From: an uncultured bacterium
GTDB lineage: Bacteria; Patescibacteriota; Minisyncoccia; Phycocordibacterales; DATDWN01
Length of the DNA stretch: 34,578 nucleotides
NCBI GenBank assembly: GCA_903861205.1
Contig: CAIOTC010000020.1
Coordinates: 197,273 to 231,850 of the forward strand
Direction of reading: 5' to 3'
This document shows positions 18,915 through 27,829 of this stretch, in pieces. Made by a program: the position numbers and the translations under genes. The notes under the pieces were generated by a model that had not been told where the DNA came from, did not search any database, and worked only from the letters and a program-made list of their open reading frames with translations. How positions within the stretch are numbered: position 1 is the stretch's first letter; each line of letters opens with the position of its first letter.

Positions 18915-20093
18915 GTGAGAAAGAAAAAAAGCTCCTCAAGAAATGAGCTCTGGTATGTTGTGCCGGTTTTTGTTTTGCTGGCAAGCGTTGCCGGGTTTTT
19001 GATGTGGTCAAAAAACTCGCCCAAGACATCCGTAGCACAGGGTTCAGGCGCGCAAAAAACGACAAGCACTTTTTATCCAACCCAATATTCAGACAAACAC
19101 ATCACACAAAACGCCATAACGACAGATCCGAAATACAAAGACGTTTCTTTCGTCAACAAAAAAGATTTTCTGGCAAATATTGTGAGCAGTCTGCCGGCTA
19201 AACCGGCGCCCAAATCCGAACCGTTTGAAAAAGGAACTTGGCTGTGGACGCCGATTTCCTACATCACGCCGGAGTACAGAGACTCTATCATCGCCGGCGC
19301 CAAAAAAGACGGCATCAAAAATATTTACATTTCCATCGACACGTATCTGGACATATATGTCATGCCAAATGGTCCGGAAAAAGATAGAGCTAAGAAAAAT
19401 TTTGACGACACATTGGAGTCTTTCGTGACTGAAGCGCACAAAAACAACATGACCGTCGATGCCGAAGCCGGCTGGCAAAACTGGGCCGAGGAAGGTAATT
19501 TGTACAAACCTTTGACCGTTTTGGATTACGTTTTGAAATTTAATAAAGCGCAAAAAGAAAAATTGCGCGGTTTTCAGTATGATGTCGAACCATATATGCT
19601 GCCGTCATACCAAAACGACAAAGCAACAGTGCTTTACAACTTCGTCTCTTTGGTTGATCAGACCGCAAGTGTCCTTAAAAATCAAAATATTCAATTTTCC
19701 GTGGTTATTCCGGAGTTTTATGACAGCAAAAGCGCGGAAACGCCCGCCTTTTCTTACGGAGGAAAAAATGCGTACACCATCGACCATCTGCTTTCCGTTC
19801 TGGAACAAAAACCCGGAAGCAAAATTATCGTCATGGCTTATCGCAATTTTACCAAAGGCGATGACGGCTCAATAGATGTTTCCAGAGACGAAATAAGCCG
19901 GGCAGACGGTTATCAAACGAAAATTATCGTCGCCCAGGAAACCGGCGACGTCTTGCCTCCCTATGTCACCTTTCACAACACTCCGAAAAGCTATTACGAA
20001 AAGCAGTTAACGAATATCCATGACGCTTTCATCCAAGACAAAAGCTATGGTGGCGTCGCCACGCACTATGTGAATGCGCTATTGGAATTATAA
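18915..20093 (+). CDS. TIM-barrel glycoside hydrolase-like surface protein
   Basis: GTG start; N-terminal TM; IKNIYISIDTYLD, KLRGFQYDVEPYMLPSY, KIIVMAYRNF barrel-like strands. Confidence 0.7.
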   Translation: MRKKKSSSRNELWYVVPVFVLLASVAGFLMWSKNSPKTSVAQGSGAQKTTSTFYPTQYSDKHITQNAITTDPKYKDVSFVNKKDFLANIVSSLPAKPAPKSEPFEKGTWLWTPISYITPEYRDSIIAGAKKDGIKNIYISIDTYLDIYVMPNGPEKDRAKKNFDDTLESFVTEAHKNNMTVDAEAGWQNWAEEGNLYKPLTVLDYVLKFNKAQKEKLRGFQYDVEPYMLPSYQNDKATVLYNFVSLVDQTASVLKNQNIQFSVVIPEFYDSKSAETPAFSYGGKNAYTIDHLLSVLEQKPGSKIIVMAYRNFTKGDDGSIDVSRDEISRADGYQTKIIVAQETGDVLPPYVTFHNTPKSYYEKQLTNIHDAFIQDKSYGGVATHYVNALLEL

Positions 20094-20117
20094 TCACATT
20101 TTACGAAACTCTATATC

Positions 20118-20189
20118 TGTCATTCCCGCGCAGACGGGAATCCAGAGATATACACGAAAATGTGGATTCCCGCCTGCGCGGGAATGACA
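20118..20189. repeat. Paired ATTCCC-N8-GGGAAT hairpins (dRS3-like)
   Basis: 27-nt arms TGTCATTCCCGCGCAGACGGGAATCCA / TGGATTCCCGCCTGCGCGGGAATGACA, one mismatch. Confidence 0.85.
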
Positions 20190-20214
20190 CAGGAACGAGT
20201 TTTTTGACTTACGA

Positions 20215-20469
20215 TTACGACAAATGTTTTGAAACGAGCTTTGTCATTTCAAACATGTTGACAACCGATTTGCCACCGAAAACTTTTTTCAAATTTTCAT
20301 CAGCATTTATATTTCGCTTGTTCTTTGGATCCTGAAGATTCTCCTTTTTAATGTATACCCAAAGTTTTTTAACAACTTCGGATCTAGGCATAGGTCCTTT
20401 GCCCACCACTGCGGCTAGCTCATCGCTAACTGCCATCGGCTTCATAAACGCTGAATTTGTTTTCGCCAT
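20215..20469 (-). CDS. SWIB/MDM2-domain protein
   Basis: MKPMAVSDELAAVVGKGPMPRSEVVKKLWVYIKKENLQDPKNKRNINADENLKKVFG. Confidence 0.93.
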   Translation of the reverse strand: MAKTNSAFMKPMAVSDELAAVVGKGPMPRSEVVKKLWVYIKKENLQDPKNKRNINADENLKKVFGGKSVVNMFEMTKLVSKHLS

Positions 20470-20596
20470 AAATTTTGTTACTTATAATAATGTACCCATT
20501 ATATAACTATTTCATAAATTAAGATAGAGATATCAACATATTGACATTTCCCCACTTCATTTTATTTTCACTGGAAGATATTAATATTTTCTGACC

Positions 20597-21514
20597 ATGA
20601 AAAACACAACTAAAAATTCTTCGTTTATTTTTATTTTATTAATAGGAATTTCAGCCATATCCGGTTTTAGCTTTTCAAAAACAGCTTCGGCAGATACAAA
20701 TCTGGCATCGACGACAATTTACGCCATTTCAATAGTGGACAATTCATTCTCGCCTCCAAACGTGATGATTCCGGTCGGGAGCACCATCTTGTGGACAAAC
20801 AACGGGTCAGTCGCCCACACCGTCACTTCCGACAATTCCGATGTTAGCACCATGTTTAGCAGCGGATCCATCAATCCCGGCGCCACTTTCGGCTGGACAT
20901 TCAATAAGGCCGGAGTCTATCCGTACTACTGTTCATTTCACGGCGGACCCGGGGGCGTCGGAATGTCCGGATCGGTCGTAGTCGGTACACCGCAACCCCC
21001 GGAAAGCCAGTCGTCCACTACGCCCGCCGGGACAGCGCCGACAATTTCAAATGTGAACCAGTCAGTAAGTGGTGACGGTACTGCGGTTACAATTACATGG
21101 ACGACAGATATACCGGCAACTTCCCAAATACAATACGGACCACAACCGACAAATCTTACCTCTTCAACCACTCCAGACAACACGCTGACCACTGATCACT
21201 CCGTTACTCTTTCAGGTCTCGCGCCAAACAATACGTATTACTTCCAAAGAGTCTCAGGCAGCGACTCCGGAGCAAACACCACTTCCCCGATACAGACATT
21301 TACAACCACCGTGTCCGCAAATGGTACCACGCCTACGCCGCCAACCGGAATCATTCCGCCACCGCCAACTAACCAAGGGGGTTCGCCTGATCTCCAAGCA
21401 ATCAAATATCAAATTCAGCAAATAGAACAGGAGATATTGATTATAATGGGTGAGCTTAAACAGTACCTTAATGCCAGCGGTCATGAGTTTTACGCGCCGT
21501 CGATAACCATTTAA
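20597..21514 (+). CDS. Cupredoxin-like secreted protein with Fn3-like domain
   Basis: Signal peptide; DNSFSPPNVMIPVGSTILWTNNGSVAHTVTSD...YPYYCSFHGG copper-site pattern; ITWTTDIPATSQIQYG Fn3-like. Confidence 0.88.
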   Translation: MKNTTKNSSFIFILLIGISAISGFSFSKTASADTNLASTTIYAISIVDNSFSPPNVMIPVGSTILWTNNGSVAHTVTSDNSDVSTMFSSGSINPGATFGWTFNKAGVYPYYCSFHGGPGGVGMSGSVVVGTPQPPESQSSTTPAGTAPTISNVNQSVSGDGTAVTITWTTDIPATSQIQYGPQPTNLTSSTTPDNTLTTDHSVTLSGLAPNNTYYFQRVSGSDSGANTTSPIQTFTTTVSANGTTPTPPTGIIPPPPTNQGGSPDLQAIKYQIQQIEQEILIIMGELKQYLNASGHEFYAPSITI

Positions 21515-21519
21515 AATAG

Positions 21520-22086
21520 TCAATACTTGCGAATCACTCCTTTGACGATGGCCGCCACTTTGAGTTCGTACTGCGGATAGAGCGGTGAGTATTTTTTGTT
21601 GGCTGGTTTTAGGTACGTAATGCTCCCCTTCTTTTTGTAATATTTCATTGTCCAACCGCCGTCGATTTCGGCAATGACGATGTCGCCATCTTTCGGTTCA
21701 CCTTTGCGCTCAACAATAACTAGGTCGCCCTCCTTGATACCCTCGTCAATCATCGAGTCTCCCTTCACTTCCAAAAGGTATGTGGCTTCTTTATCTCGCA
21801 CCAAATAATCGTTGATAGACATGGTGTCGGTCATCTCCCCGTCCACCAAAGTCGGAAATCCAGCCTCGACAAGTCCGAGCATCGGCACTTCATCGAGACC
21901 AACAGCTGGCGTCAATCGTCCTTTGGCGTCCTTTTTTACCACGCCTTCGTCCACCAATTTGTTTATCAATTTGTAAACCGCATTTTTCGATTTGAAACCA
22001 ACCAGCGACATTATTTCCGCATATCCCGGCATGCGTTTGTTGCGCCTGTAAAAAGATATTATTTTATTTTTGTAGTCGTTATGCAT
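21520..22086 (-). CDS. lexA: LexA-type repressor (S24 peptidase)
   Basis: Winged-helix N-terminus; EAGFP cleavage site; GDSMIDEGIKEGDLVIVER catalytic Ser region; AEIDGGWTMKYYKK. Confidence 0.9.
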   Translation of the reverse strand: MHNDYKNKIISFYRRNKRMPGYAEIMSLVGFKSKNAVYKLINKLVDEGVVKKDAKGRLTPAVGLDEVPMLGLVEAGFPTLVDGEMTDTMSINDYLVRDKEATYLLEVKGDSMIDEGIKEGDLVIVERKGEPKDGDIVIAEIDGGWTMKYYKKKGSITYLKPANKKYSPLYPQYELKVAAIVKGVIRKY

Positions 22087-22098
22087 ATTGGGTACATA

Positions 22099-22314
22099 CT
22101 ATAGTATAAAAGTTGTGGCAAAACCGAGAGATCTGCCAAGCCAGTTTGCGCGGGAATTTGCGTTTTTGCGAATTTCCGAAAGTCTCTGCACGATGAATTT
22201 GTGCCGGCGAGACTCCTTTCCATATGGCAAACCTTTGATTATTTTGTGATCGATTTGATCATTCAAAACTTCCAACTCCCTTCGCAAAGTTCTTTCAAAA
22301 TTTTGTTTGCTCAT
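22099..22314 (-). CDS. Hypothetical protein, 71 aa, upstream in the lexA operon
   Basis: ORF 12 nt upstream of lexA, basic and helical. Confidence 0.6.
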   Translation of the reverse strand: MSKQNFERTLRRELEVLNDQIDHKIIKGLPYGKESRRHKFIVQRLSEIRKNANSRANWLGRSLGFATTFIL

Positions 22315-22325
22315 ATTTTTTTATT

Positions 22326-22460
22326 GAATCACAAATTTCTTACGATCCAACACTTTTCCGTCGCCAGAATATTTTCCTGCTGGAAAATTTCTTCCTGCTC
22401 ACCTCTTCACGGGCTCCGCAATGCGCCGTAAAAGTGTCGGCTCGACAAAATTTGCGATTC
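22326..22460 (-). ncRNA. Structured leader RNA candidate, copy B
   Basis: Homologous to 16821-16954, with a 13-bp closing stem maintained by different base pairs. Confidence 0.65.
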
Positions 22461-22484
22461 TTGGTTATGGTTGGTAATGCATTA

Positions 22485-22513
22485 AGTATAGGTGAACCTT
22501 CGTTCACCGTCAA
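22485..22513 (-). promoter_or_regulatory. Promoter with embedded GAAC-N4-GTTC box (LexA-like operator)
   Basis: TTGACG (22508-22513), spacer GTGAACGAAGGTTCACC, TATACT (22485-22490), upstream of the 71-aa protein + lexA. Confidence 0.75.
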
Positions 22514-22569
22514 CAAAAATACCTGTGGATAACACAGTAGGAAATAGAAAAAATATTTTTGCAAGATTT

Positions 22570-23766
22570 CTAGGAGACAAAAGTCAGCGCTTTGCCGAGT
22601 TTGCCGGCGCGACCTGTGCGGCCGATGCGGTGAACATAGTCGTCGTGTGTAGCGGGAATGTCGAAGTTGATGACATGGCTAACGTCGGCGATATCGAGAC
22701 CGCGAGCAGCCACGTCGGTTGCCACCAAAATCTGAATGGTACTGTCTTTAAATTGTCGCAAAGCTTGCTGGCGCTTACTGTGATTTTTGTTGCCATGAAT
22801 CGACTCCGCCTTGAATCCGCATTCGGTCAGATTCTGCGAAAGTTTTTCCACACCGTGTTTGGTTCGTCCGAAAATGAGTACTTTGGTCAGCTCCTTTTGA
22901 CAGAGCAGTTTGTGCAAGGTATCGATTTTTTCTCGACTGTCCCTGACACGCACAATATCCTGGTCGACATTTTTTGAAGTGTCGGAAGTCTTGACCGAAA
23001 TGCGGACCGGCTGTCGCAAAAATTCACCGATCAGTTTTTCAACGTCCTGCGAAAGGGTGGCCGAGAAAAACAAAGTCTGTCGATTTTTCGGCATTCCACT
23101 CATCACGGCGCGCATGTCATTTACAAATCCCATGTCGAGCATTCTGTCGGCCTCGTCCAAAACAATCGTGTTGAATTCCGCCAGTCGAATCATTTTTCGG
23201 TCGATCAAATCTTTCAATCTGCCCGGCGTGCCGATAATAAAGTTATATTCGTATCGCAAATCGCGCAGCTGTTTGCCGATCGGCGCACCGCCAACGCAAC
23301 AAACGGAAAAAATTTTCATTCCCGTTACAAATTCTCGCAATTCGTTTTCAATCTGAATAGCCAGCTCGCGCGTCGGTACTATAATCATGACCTGCTCTTT
23401 TCTGTTTCGCAAAATTTTGTGAATAAGCGGAATGAGAAACGCAGCGGTCTTGCCCGTGCCAGTATTGGCAATGCCAACTAGGTCGTGCCCCAAAAGAATT
23501 TCCGGTATGGTCCGATCCTGTATCGGCGTCGGCAAAACATAACCCTTGGCGGTTATCGATTTTTTCAACCTTTCATCAATTTGAAAATCTTGAAATTTAT
23601 TGACCGGCGTAAAAAGGACAACCTTTTCAGTTGTTGTCACTTTATTGACAAAACGAGAAATATCTATTTTCTCGCTTTTTCCGCCTCCTCGGCGAGCCTG
23701 CCCGCGTCCGGCCATTCTGCCACCCGCCTGGCGAAACGACGAATTTCTTTTTGTATTCGTGTACAT
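22570..23766 (-). CDS. DEAD-box RNA helicase
   Basis: ANTGTGKTAAFLIP, PTRELA, TPGRL, DEAD, SAT, ATDVAARGLD, HRIGRTGRAG. Confidence 0.97.
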   Translation of the reverse strand: MYTNTKRNSSFRQAGGRMAGRGQARRGGGKSEKIDISRFVNKVTTTEKVVLFTPVNKFQDFQIDERLKKSITAKGYVLPTPIQDRTIPEILLGHDLVGIANTGTGKTAAFLIPLIHKILRNRKEQVMIIVPTRELAIQIENELREFVTGMKIFSVCCVGGAPIGKQLRDLRYEYNFIIGTPGRLKDLIDRKMIRLAEFNTIVLDEADRMLDMGFVNDMRAVMSGMPKNRQTLFFSATLSQDVEKLIGEFLRQPVRISVKTSDTSKNVDQDIVRVRDSREKIDTLHKLLCQKELTKVLIFGRTKHGVEKLSQNLTECGFKAESIHGNKNHSKRQQALRQFKDSTIQILVATDVAARGLDIADVSHVINFDIPATHDDYVHRIGRTGRAGKLGKALTFVS

Positions 23767-23967
23767 ATTATATAAAGGCCAAAAGCCTGCAACTTTTGGT
23801 CTTTATAATAATCGAGTGACCAAGAATGTCCCAAATAGTAAGTGCGTACAAAAACTAGTGAGATTTAGTTACCCTGTAAGTATATACTAAATAATTTATC
23901 TTGTCAAATGAAAAATTATTCGATGCAACACTAATGGTTCATCGTGCTATGGTGGCTGGAATTTTCT

Positions 23968-24948
23968 TTAATCTGTTGAAAATTTAAACGTAGAAAGAAT
24001 TTGATTTTGAAGTTCTGTATCATCGGCTACCGGGTATATACTGTCTTCGTTTGAACCAAATACAATTACAATTGTGTGGTGATCATTCATTGGTACTGAA
24101 AATGAAGTCCCCCAACTTCCGCCCTCTCCGGATGTGGATTCATAACCATATAAATTTCCTACCTTGACTTTTTTCATATTTTTTATTTCAGGACTATTCC
24201 ATACTTTTTCATATTCAGAAGGCTCAAATTTATAAACTGTGATATAACCTCTTTTCCCTAGAGTATTTAATATTGAATTACGATTAGTAAGATTTTCAGT
24301 AAATATATTGGTAGGGTATAAAAATTCAAAATTACCATTACTTTCTTTAATTGTTTGCCAATTATCAGGTTTAATTTTTGGTGCAATAAGATTTGCATCA
24401 ATCTTTAAGGTAGAGAAAATTTTTTCACCTATACTATTTCCTTTTGTGTAATATATCCAAAATAATTGATTGTTTTGGTTTGTTGTTAATATATTAGTCT
24501 GTGTATATTTTTTATCAGGAAAGTCATGATACAAATCATTGAAATTAATATCTCGAGTAAAACGATACCCGGTTCTACCGTTTAAAATAATCTGTTCAAA
24601 TTCTGATACTGGCATATAATGAAGATTTGGATTTTTCTCATTTTTAAGCATGTTCCACATATCCTCAGCATAACTTTTTAAATCTGGAGTGCTTGATGAA
24701 AATTGGAGAGGAACTACATCAAGAAAACTTCTTGGATTGAAAGCATCAAAGTTATTTTGTGTAGGGACCATGTAGGAAAAACCATATTTTTCATCTGTAT
24801 AGGTTCGCCAATTGCCCGTATCTATTTCGGTAGTGGTGGTTGATATTGTTGATACTACTGATTCTGTTGTGGTTTTTTTATAATTTGTATACAAAAACAC
24901 GAACCCGATTATAACTACTGCGACTATTGTATACTCTATACTTTTCAT
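23968..24948 (-). CDS. Hypothetical membrane-anchored protein
   Basis: Start placed at MKSIEYTIVAVV since a terminator-like hairpin lies in the upstream extension; N-terminal TM. Confidence 0.65.
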   Translation of the reverse strand: MKSIEYTIVAVVIIGFVFLYTNYKKTTTESVVSTISTTTTEIDTGNWRTYTDEKYGFSYMVPTQNNFDAFNPRSFLDVVPLQFSSSTPDLKSYAEDMWNMLKNEKNPNLHYMPVSEFEQIILNGRTGYRFTRDINFNDLYHDFPDKKYTQTNILTTNQNNQLFWIYYTKGNSIGEKIFSTLKIDANLIAPKIKPDNWQTIKESNGNFEFLYPTNIFTENLTNRNSILNTLGKRGYITVYKFEPSEYEKVWNSPEIKNMKKVKVGNLYGYESTSGEGGSWGTSFSVPMNDHHTIVIVFGSNEDSIYPVADDTELQNQILSTFKFSTD

Positions 24949-25002
24949 GTTTTTTGTATTAAAAAATTTATTATACCCACATAGAGTTAGCAGTTCTTTC
25001 AA

Positions 25003-25033
25003 AAATCCCAGTCCGTAATGGCTGGGGTTTCTT
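25003..25033 (-). terminator. Terminator-like hairpin downstream of mpg
   Basis: Minus strand ACCCCAGC...CTGGGATTTTT. Confidence 0.65.
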
Positions 25034-25073
25034 TTGAATATCAGCTTTTCATATGTACACTATACATTTTAAT

Positions 25074-25601
25074 TCATGAAGTACGGATGATGACAAACCG
25101 CCATAACTTTTTGGACCAAACCGGACCGGCGTAGGCGACACCGATGCGCGGAGTTTTTTTGATATTTTTTTGAGCGACAATTTCTCCCCCATCTTCGAAC
25201 CATAATCCGCTTTTCGGAAACGCCGGTAATTTGTTCACTTCGCGTCCGATGCCAAGCGCCTTGGTCAAAGTTCCCGGACCGGAAATGTTTTGCAGTCCGC
25301 GAATGAGCACCGCGCCGGGATGATCTTTTTTTCCGGTTACCACATTGAGCATCGTGTGCATTCCGTAAACCAAGTATGCGTAAAAAATTCCGGGCTCGCC
25401 GAACATAACTTCGTTCCTTTCTGTCCGACTTTTCGAAGCGTGAGAGGCCAAGTCGTCCGTACTGTCATAAGCTTCCGTTTCCACAATCATGTACGCGGTT
25501 TGCTTCCCGCCGATTTCTCGGACCAAATATTTTCCCAACAAATCCCTGGCCACCTCCGGCGCCGGCCGGTTGAAAAAATTTTTTCTCAAAATCTTTTTCA
25601 T
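25074..25601 (-). CDS. mpg: DNA-3-methyladenine glycosylase (AAG/Mpg family)
   Basis: FFNRPAPEVARDLLGKYLVRE, IVETEAYDSTDDLASHA, GIFYAYLVYGMHTMLNVVTG. Confidence 0.95.
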   Translation of the reverse strand: MKKILRKNFFNRPAPEVARDLLGKYLVREIGGKQTAYMIVETEAYDSTDDLASHASKSRTERNEVMFGEPGIFYAYLVYGMHTMLNVVTGKKDHPGAVLIRGLQNISGPGTLTKALGIGREVNKLPAFPKSGLWFEDGGEIVAQKNIKKTPRIGVAYAGPVWSKKLWRFVIIRTS

Positions 25602-25669
25602 CCAGAGATTCTAGCATTTTTAGGCCCGTTCTTCACGCCAACTTTATCCGCGCAGTATAGCCTTATAAT

Positions 25670-25861
25670 ATGAACACATTTGCATTGCTCGTTATCGCGG
25701 ATGCTTTATTTTTAATCGTGACAGTTTGCGTTGTCCTGCTGACTGTCGTGTTCGCCATGGCGGGAATCAGTCTCATCAAACTTGTGAGAAGCGCTAGACG
25801 AGTCAGTCGAAACGTGCGAATGTTTCAATTACTAATTAAAAATATTATTTCTAAATTTTAA
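25670..25861 (+). CDS. Small membrane protein, 63 aa
   Basis: Single hydrophobic segment, directly upstream of the YtxH-like gene. Confidence 0.55.
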   Translation: MNTFALLVIADALFLIVTVCVVLLTVVFAMAGISLIKLVRSARRVSRNVRMFQLLIKNIISKF

Positions 25862-25872
25862 TCATAAAAATT

Positions 25873-26214
25873 ATGAAAGATTTTCACAATCACAAAGGAA
25901 ATTCGTTCGGCGCATTTTTGGCCGGAGTTTTGACAGCCGTAGCTGCCGGAGGTTATTTATTTTTCGGCTCAAAAAAAGCCAGACGCAATAGGCAAAAAGT
26001 CGATTGGTGGATTGAAGACGCCAAGGAAGAAATTTTTGCCAAAATGGAAAAAGCCAAAGATTTTTCACGCGAAAAATTTGATGAAATCATCGACGGTGTC
26101 ATGAGAAAATATTCCAAGTTCAAAGACTTGAAAGATGACGCCGTAGATGATTTCAAAACCGAAATGCGGAGGAGATGGGAAGAAATTCGCGAGGAGGAAG
26201 ACGACGAAGACTGA
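25873..26214 (+). CDS. YtxH-like protein
   Basis: GAFLAGVLTAVAAGGYLFFGSKKARRNR then a charged helix. Confidence 0.75.
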   Translation: MKDFHNHKGNSFGAFLAGVLTAVAAGGYLFFGSKKARRNRQKVDWWIEDAKEEIFAKMEKAKDFSREKFDEIIDGVMRKYSKFKDLKDDAVDDFKTEMRRRWEEIREEEDDED

Positions 26215-26220
26215 AACCGA

Positions 26221-26373
26221 TTATCTGATCGGATTTCTGCCTTGGATTATGCGAATGAGAAACAGCACGATGGCCGCCACCAAAAGCACGTGGATAAACC
26301 AACCGAAAGTGTATCCGGTGATAAGACCAAGAGCCCACAATATCAAAAGTATGACTCCTATTGTGATGAGCAT
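26221..26373 (-). CDS. Lmo0937/DUF5670-like small membrane protein, 50 aa (absent from the supplied ORF track)
   Basis: Minus-strand translation MLITIGVILLILWALGLITGYTFGWFIHVLLVAAIVLFLIRIIQGRNPIR. Confidence 0.85.
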   Translation of the reverse strand: MLITIGVILLILWALGLITGYTFGWFIHVLLVAAIVLFLIRIIQGRNPIR

Positions 26374-26437
26374 AATAATTTGATTAATACTAATTAAATA
26401 ATAGTAACCAACCTATGCTGAACAACACATGAAGATT

Positions 26438-26884
26438 TTAGTATTCAATATTTATCGGGAAAGAAATGGATTTGTCGCGAGTGGGGTCGCCTGACGGGTT
26501 GTCGTTTTTCAAAATCAAAGTAGCCGGGCCGATGTATGTTTCCGGAATTTTTATGTCCGCTTTGAATGGCACAAAATTTTCGGTCATCCAGCCCCCTTCC
26601 GCTTGGGCCGGCATTTGGGCCAAAACATTTCCGTCTTTGTCCAGAACTTTGACCGGAAAAGAAGCTTCGAAATACCACGTTCCCCTCGCCTTTCCTATGA
26701 CACTAAAATCTTTTCCAACCACCGCGCCGGGAAAAGGCAAATCGACGACGATTAAATCCGCTGAAGCGTTTGTGTACGTTGCTTTGCTTTCCGGAGCGTT
26801 TGTCGTTTTCCAGTGCTTGGCGCCATATTGCAAGCCAACGGCGATAACTATTAAAACTAAAATTGCAATTATATATTTTTTCAT
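26438..26884 (-). CDS. Gmad2 Ig-like domain protein
   Basis: PFPGAVVGKDFSVIGKARGTWYFEASFPVKVLD...GPATLILKNDNPSGDP. Confidence 0.85.
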   Translation of the reverse strand: MKKYIIAILVLIVIAVGLQYGAKHWKTTNAPESKATYTNASADLIVVDLPFPGAVVGKDFSVIGKARGTWYFEASFPVKVLDKDGNVLAQMPAQAEGGWMTENFVPFKADIKIPETYIGPATLILKNDNPSGDPTRDKSISFPINIEY

Positions 26885-26891
26885 GTTTTGT

Positions 26892-27485
26892 TTAATTGGT
26901 CACAGCACCGACCGACTTTACGTCATCATAAAACTTCGCCATAGTGACTTGAATGTACGGAAATAGCCAGAGAAAGCCGATTCCCAAAGTCAAAATCGAA
27001 AGCAGCGCCCAGCCGATAAATCGAAATCCCAAACAGAAATATTTCCATTTGTAACCATACATCATTTTTTTGCTTTTCTTGATGGCGTCACCGGCGCTGA
27101 TTATTCCGTCGTCGTTTAAAATATAAAACACCTGCGAATATGAAATGGCGGCGATGATGCCGGGGATGATTAGCAAAAGCGCCCACAAAAGAGTGAACAA
27201 AACTACCAGCAAATAGGCCGAAAGAGCTTTGCCGAATTTTTTGAAGCCCTCGAATACCTGTTCAAGCCTGGCGTCTAGATGTCTGGAAATGGAAAGGGAA
27301 AACAAAGATATTCCCATGGCGAATGGTCCCGAAACCAAAAGTGAGATGAGCGAACCAACGCCTTTAAAACTTCCGATGGCAATGCTAATGAGCAAATAAA
27401 CAGCGAATGTTCCCACCGCCAATCCCCACTTGCCGGCCAAAGATTCTCTGGCCTGCTTCATCAAATATTTGTTTTCCGTTATCAT
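26892..27485 (-). CDS. DUF975-like multi-pass membrane protein
   Basis: Several TM segments; FKKFGKALSAYLLVVLFTLLWALLLIIPGIIAAISYSQVFYIL. Confidence 0.65.
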   Translation of the reverse strand: MITENKYLMKQARESLAGKWGLAVGTFAVYLLISIAIGSFKGVGSLISLLVSGPFAMGISLFSLSISRHLDARLEQVFEGFKKFGKALSAYLLVVLFTLLWALLLIIPGIIAAISYSQVFYILNDDGIISAGDAIKKSKKMMYGYKWKYFCLGFRFIGWALLSILTLGIGFLWLFPYIQVTMAKFYDDVKSVGAVTN

Positions 27486-27576
27486 TTTATTAAATTATTT
27501 TATAAAGGGTATCGGCCCCAAGGCAAGCCTCGAGGTTTTTCATGATTTAATTATAGCACGATTTTCATGAAATTAT

Positions 27577-27783
27577 AAAACATAACCGCCGGCGCCATGA
27601 GGGACGCAAGCGGTTAAATAATGAGAACGAAAGAGCAAGCTCACAGCCCCGAAGTCGGACAATCAGTTCCCCGCGTCCATCCAGCGCCCTTTGGCCGGGC
27701 CAGCCGAATGTCGCCTGAAAGCTTTCTTCAAAGTCTGTGAGCTGTGGAGCAAGGCTGGAACCCAGATGCTCCGGACAAGTGTT
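27577..27783 (-). ncRNA. Structured small RNA candidate 1 (~207 nt)
   Basis: TTGACG-17-TATTTT promoter (27790-27818), stems GGAGCA/TGCTCC and AGCTCACAG/CTGTGAGCT, terminator TAACCGC...GCGGTTATGTTTT. Confidence 0.65.
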
Positions 27784-27829
27784 TGTATTAAAATATCATA
27801 ATATTTAAAATACGTCAACCTAATTTTTG

